A stretch of 8,207 nucleotides of DNA, taken from NCBI GenBank assembly GCA_023700825.1, contig JAMPYE010000182.1, positions 1-8,207 on the forward strand. The letters run 5' to 3'. The DNA comes from Thermoanaerobaculia bacterium (GTDB lineage Bacteria; Acidobacteriota; Thermoanaerobaculia; Gp7-AA8). The stretch's first letter is position 1, and every line of letters starts with the position of its first letter. The notes beneath the pieces are model-generated. The model worked only from the letters and a program-made list of their open reading frames with translations, did no database searches and had not been told where the DNA came from. Shown piece by piece: positions 5,339 to 8,207 of the stretch. The translations under genes and the position numbers were made by a program.

Positions 5339-7914
5339 TCGGGCCTCATCACCATGACCAGCATCAGCACCGCCGCGTAGACCGTCGCTGCGCTCAGACT
5401 GAACGCCTGCCCGCGGATCCAGCGAACTCCGCGTCCCGTCATCTCGGCGGGCCAGATCTTCCAGAGCGTGGTCACTGTGACCGCGAACCCGATTCCGAGC
5501 GCGACCGCCTGAATCAGCGGAAGGAGCCTGAGCGTAAACAGGGGATCGGGAAGCGCGGTGACCGCGAGCCCCCCGAGTGTGACCCGGAGTCGATCGAGCC
5601 CGGGGATGATTCCGAACTGGTAGGCGGCGTAGCCCGCTCCCAGCAAGGGAGCGAGCGCCGTCACCCGCTGCCAGTGTAGCGTCGACGTGACACCCCGCGG
5701 ATCGCGCTCGAACCGTCGAGACGCCAGCCACAGCATCCCGAGCGGGATCGCGGCACTGATCAAGAGGAACACGCTGATCGACAGGAATCGATGTTGCTCG
5801 AGCAACGTCCGCGCCCAGGTCCAGGGCGTGCTCTGCGACTCCCAGAACTGAATGACTGCCTGGCCGATGAGCAGGCCGAGCAGCACGACCACCAGCATTG
5901 CGACCTGCGGGCGCGCGCTGATGCCGGTCCACAGCTCGCGCGCGGGGATCCGGACATTCAGCTGCGGCGAGCCGCTCGGGCAGAGGCGGACGCAATTCAG
6001 GCAGAGGACACAGTCGCTGTTCGACTCGATGAACATCACGTGCTGGGACATCGGGCAGCCGGAGACCGCAGCGTCCCCCTTGTAGCAGGTGTGTCCCTTG
6101 CACTTCGCGGAGCAGATGTCCTGCGTCGGCCGCAGCTCGATCAGCGACGAGGTCGAGAGGAGCCCCGCGAATCCTCCCATTGGGCAGACGTGGCGGCACC
6201 ACGCCCGTCGAGGGAAGAGGGCGCTGGTCATCACGGCGCCGGCGATGATCGTCAGCAACAGGAAGCCCGTTGCCACCGGCGATCGCCGCATGTTCGTGGC
6301 TTCCTCGACCCACACGATCAGGAAGAAGCCGGCCGTTACGACGCCGACGTCGTTCTCCTTCAGCCATGCGGGGATGCGGCGTTCCACCTTGTTCCATGGA
6401 CGGATGAGCCGCTGCGTCAGCTCTCCCGAGGCTGCCATCGGGCAGATCGCGCACCAGGCCCGGCCCACGAAGAAGAACGAGAGAATCAACGCGGGCCACC
6501 ACACCGCCCACACAAGAGCGGTCCCGATGTTGCCCCATGGACCTGCTTCGACTGCGAAGCACTGGTAGAGAATGAACGCGAACACCATCGCCGCGATCGC
6601 CCGGATGCCGCCCGGGAAGATCCGCAGCGCGACCTCGAGCAGAGGCTTCGGAAGGCTCAGCAGATTGAAGCCTCGGGGGTCTTCCCGTCGAGGCAACCCG
6701 AGGAAGATCGCGTCCGCGCTGATCGTGTCGCCATCGGTGATGATCACTGCCCGCTCGATCGACTCCTCGAGCTCCTGCATGTTCGCGAAGCGATAGTCAT
6801 ACGAGACGAGGCGGATCATCGCCTGGTCTTCGATCGCGGGAGGCGTCCTGCCAAGCCTCTGCGCGTGCTTCTTCACGAAGTGGCTGGCGAGATCGGGGAT
6901 GTCGCGCTTGTGCTCCCGCAGGGGAGGCACCTCGAGGACATCGCCGAGCAGCGTGGCGGCAAGCTCCGACGAGAACCTGCCCGCCGCGGCCTCCTCGAGC
7001 AGATTCGCTTTGCAGGTGGCGATGACGCGGACGTCCGGGCGCGCTCCGGTCGGAAGCGACTCACCGTCGAGGAATCGCACGAGGCGGTCCTGAATCGGCG
7101 GAGGAAGCGCCTGCACGTTGTTCAGGAGAATCGTGCCCCTATCGGCCAGGGCGAGGTAGCTGAGACCGCGCGCGTAAGCCGCCGCGCCCTGGTCGTAGAG
7201 GCCGAAGAGCTGGTCTCCCCACTGGCTCTCGGTGATTTGCCCGCAATCGGTGCTCACCAGCGGCGCCTCTTTCCGGGGTCCGTTGAGGTGGACCAGCCTC
7301 GCGACGAGTTCCTTTCCCGATCCTTTCTCACCGACGATGAGCAGTGGCGTGTTCAGCCGGCTCTTCGCCTCCACCTGCCTGTTGAGGTCCTTGATCGACT
7401 TCGCGGTTCCGATCAGAGCGGAGTACTGCTCCGACTTCTGCTCCTTCAGAAAGCGGGTGAGGTCTTCTTCCTTCTGCCGGGCAACACCGACCGCGACGTC
7501 GGAGGCCTTGAGCCGCCGCGAGAGAAGTCGCACGAATTCGCGCAACAGCACCGGGGTCTCGGAAATCAGCTCATGGAACGCTGCCTTTCCGAGGGCCAGC
7601 GTCTCGCAATCCTCGGTGGCTACCACGTCCGCGCAAGTGAGGTCGTCGCTGAGGAGCGACATCTCGCCGAAGCTGTCGCCTTCTTTCATGGTGGCGACGG
7701 TTGTCAAGTTGCCGCTCTCCGTGCGGACGCGCACGTCGGCCCGCCCCGAGATCATGACGCTGAAATGGTGGCCGGGCTCTCCGCTGCGGATGATCTCGTC
7801 ACCTGCCTTCCAGGTGATCGGTTCCATCGCGTCGGCGACGACGTCGAGAAGCTCGTCGGAAAAGGTCGCCCACAGTGGGAAACGCCGCAGGGTTTCCACT
7901 CTCTCGCGCGACAT
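5323..7914 (-). CDS. Fusion: CRP-like sensor + degenerate NtrC-type AAA+ + membrane polyferredoxin
   Basis: The product is 863 residues. Residues 11-123 are a CRP-like cyclic-nucleotide-binding fold; the binding cassette keeps GDSFGEMSLL (80-89, with E84) but has T93-C94 where Arg-Ser/Thr is usual. Residues 167-408 are an NtrC-type AAA+ domain with intact Walker A GEKGSGKE (195-202) and PPLREHK-DI, but Walker B ends in N265-N266, the GAFTGA loop reads GAAAYA (243-248), and both arginine-finger positions (S315, T321) lack arginine. No helix-turn-helix follows. Residues 436-650 form a NapH/NosR-type membrane polyferredoxin: helices near 436-456, 463-486, 521-539 and 548-568, WC-x2-CP (C488, C491), WC-x3-CP (C573, C577), C601-x3-C605-x4-C610-x9-C620-P, and a classical C635-x2-C638-x2-C641-x3-C645-P. 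Five more helices lie at about 670-691, 710-731, 749-771, 796-821 and 836-856. The likely role is signal-modulated electron transfer at the membrane; substrate and partners are unknown. The start at 7914 was chosen because GGAG lies 8 nt upstream; in-frame ATGs at 7920 and 7965 fit less well. Confidence 0.88.
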   Translation of the reverse strand: MSRERVETLRRFPLWATFSDELLDVVADAMEPITWKAGDEIIRSGEPGHHFSVMISGRADVRVRTESGNLTTVATMKEGDSFGEMSLLSDDLTCADVVATEDCETLALGKAAFHELISETPVLLREFVRLLSRRLKASDVAVGVARQKEEDLTRFLKEQKSEQYSALIGTAKSIKDLNRQVEAKSRLNTPLLIVGEKGSGKELVARLVHLNGPRKEAPLVSTDCGQITESQWGDQLFGLYDQGAAAYARGLSYLALADRGTILLNNVQALPPPIQDRLVRFLDGESLPTGARPDVRVIATCKANLLEEAAAGRFSSELAATLLGDVLEVPPLREHKRDIPDLASHFVKKHAQRLGRTPPAIEDQAMIRLVSYDYRFANMQELEESIERAVIITDGDTISADAIFLGLPRREDPRGFNLLSLPKPLLEVALRIFPGGIRAIAAMVFAFILYQCFAVEAGPWGNIGTALVWAVWWPALILSFFFVGRAWCAICPMAASGELTQRLIRPWNKVERRIPAWLKENDVGVVTAGFFLIVWVEEATNMRRSPVATGFLLLTIIAGAVMTSALFPRRAWCRHVCPMGGFAGLLSTSSLIELRPTQDICSAKCKGHTCYKGDAAVSGCPMSQHVMFIESNSDCVLCLNCVRLCPSGSPQLNVRIPARELWTGISARPQVAMLVVVLLGLLIGQAVIQFWESQSTPWTWARTLLEQHRFLSISVFLLISAAIPLGMLWLASRRFERDPRGVTSTLHWQRVTALAPLLGAGYAAYQFGIIPGLDRLRVTLGGLAVTALPDPLFTLRLLPLIQAVALGIGFAVTVTTLWKIWPAEMTGRGVRWIRGQAFSLSAATVYAAVLMLVMVMRPEWMPI

Positions 7915-7922
7915 ACGCATGT

Positions 7923-7944
7923 CTCCGCTGGCGCGCCGAACATA
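7923..7944 (-). promoter_or_regulatory. Ribosome-binding site and possible -10 of the fusion gene
   Basis: On the minus strand GGAG (7926-7923) lies 8 nt before ATG 7914 but only 2 nt before the alternative ATG 7920, which decides the start in favour of 7914. Upstream, TATGTT (7944-7939) is a plausible -10 that would give a leader of roughly 18 nt carrying this site. I see no good -35. Unlike the two leaderless-looking starts elsewhere in the window, this gene has a conventional leader. Confidence 0.4.
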
Positions 7945-7975
7945 CCATTCGCACAGGCGGCGCACGTGTGACCGA

Positions 7976-8207
7976 GTGGCGGAAGCGACTCTTCAGACGA
8001 CCGGGCGCGAAGTGACGGATCGCACCAGCCGGAGACGAACCGTGTCGGAGCAGGGTCCCGGATCACGCAGCCGCGAAACCCCGGGCAGCGCAGGGACTCG
8101 TCACGCGATTCGCTTTGCGCAGGAAGGCGAGAAGACCGAGCCGGGACGCCGCTACTCTCCCGAGGGAGCCTCGCCCTTCGACGCCGGCTTCAAGTGGCTC
8201 GCGAGCC
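7976..8207 (+). CDS. Possible protein start, divergent from the fusion gene (runs off right edge)
   Basis: An uninterrupted plus-strand frame runs from GTG 7976 to the edge, 77 codons. A second in-frame GTG at 8012 is an alternative start. The translation opens MAEATLQTTGREVTDRTSRR, continues as an arginine/serine/glycine-rich and probably disordered stretch, and becomes more protein-like toward the edge (TRHAIRFAQEGEKTEPGRR, then YSPEGASPFDAGFKWLAS). Codons in the last third mostly end in G or C. There is no ATG and no strong Shine-Dalgarno. The segment -SPEGASPFD-x3-W is faintly reminiscent of the entry to some class II ribonucleotide reductases, but too weak to name. The gap to the fusion gene (7915-7975) would be a shared divergent promoter region. 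Confidence 0.4.
   Translation, partial: MAEATLQTTGREVTDRTSRRRTVSEQGPGSRSRETPGSAGTRHAIRFAQEGEKTEPGRRYSPEGASPFDAGFKWLAS

Noticed and set aside
4937..6562. Minus-strand frame of 541 codons ending at 4937
   Set aside because: Only its last 133 codons are a real gene. The upstream part is an arginine-rich shadow of the fusion gene in another frame.
5323..7914. Annotation as a sigma-54-dependent transcription activator
   Set aside because: The GAFTGA loop and a helix-turn-helix are both missing and catalytic residues are replaced; the C-terminal half is a membrane polyferredoxin.
5791..7971. Plus-strand frame of 726 codons antisense to the fusion gene
   Set aside because: High-GC antisense shadow: the translation is rich in Arg, Asp, Glu and His with no domain, while the minus strand carries clear motifs throughout.

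Overview
The window is a high-GC bacterial chromosome segment that reads like ordinary core sequence with one unusual module. The organism is very probably Gram-negative: a Kdo-8-phosphate phosphatase (kdsC) sits directly upstream of a lipid A-type acyltransferase. GC content, strongly GC-ending codons and a dispersed inverted repeat of the CCTGAxCGAAGCGAAGG type would suit Acidobacteriota or a neighbouring soil phylum. That placement is inference; nothing here fixes the taxon.

Layout, left to right. (1) At 1-179 (minus) is the start of an unrecognised gene whose ATG lies 6 nt after a TATACT hexamer. (2) A gap of about 390 bp (180-573) carries an imperfect long inverted repeat. (3) A four-gene minus-strand operon fills 4225 down to 574: a secreted phospholipase C/S1-P1-nuclease-like protein, purH, kdsC and an LpxL/HtrB-family acyltransferase. 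Its genes overlap (17 nt, 32 nt) or are 2 nt apart. Its first ATG also lies 6 nt after a -10-like hexamer (TAATAT), so it may be leaderless. (4) Divergent from it, 4273-4902 (+) encodes an iron-sulfur uracil-DNA glycosylase-like protein. (5) Convergent to that is a two-gene minus-strand operon, 7914 down to 4937: a very large fusion protein followed by a small four-helix membrane protein overlapping it by 16 nt. (6) Beyond the fusion gene, a plus-strand reading frame runs off the right edge.

The feature most worth attention is the 863-residue fusion. It joins a CRP-like cyclic-nucleotide-binding fold, an NtrC-type AAA+ domain that has lost its Walker B acidic pair, both arginine fingers and the GAFTGA loop, a NapH/NosR-type membrane polyferredoxin with twelve conserved-pattern cysteines, and five further membrane helices. 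It has no DNA-binding domain. It looks like a membrane redox protein with a borrowed, catalytically degenerate regulatory head, not the sigma-54 activator that automated annotation would probably call. The co-translated four-helix protein is a candidate partner.

The other genes are recognisable housekeeping functions: purine synthesis, Kdo/lipid A biosynthesis and DNA repair. Their grouping in one operon with a periplasmic hydrolase-like protein is unusual but has no evident shared pathway beyond kdsC plus the acyltransferase.
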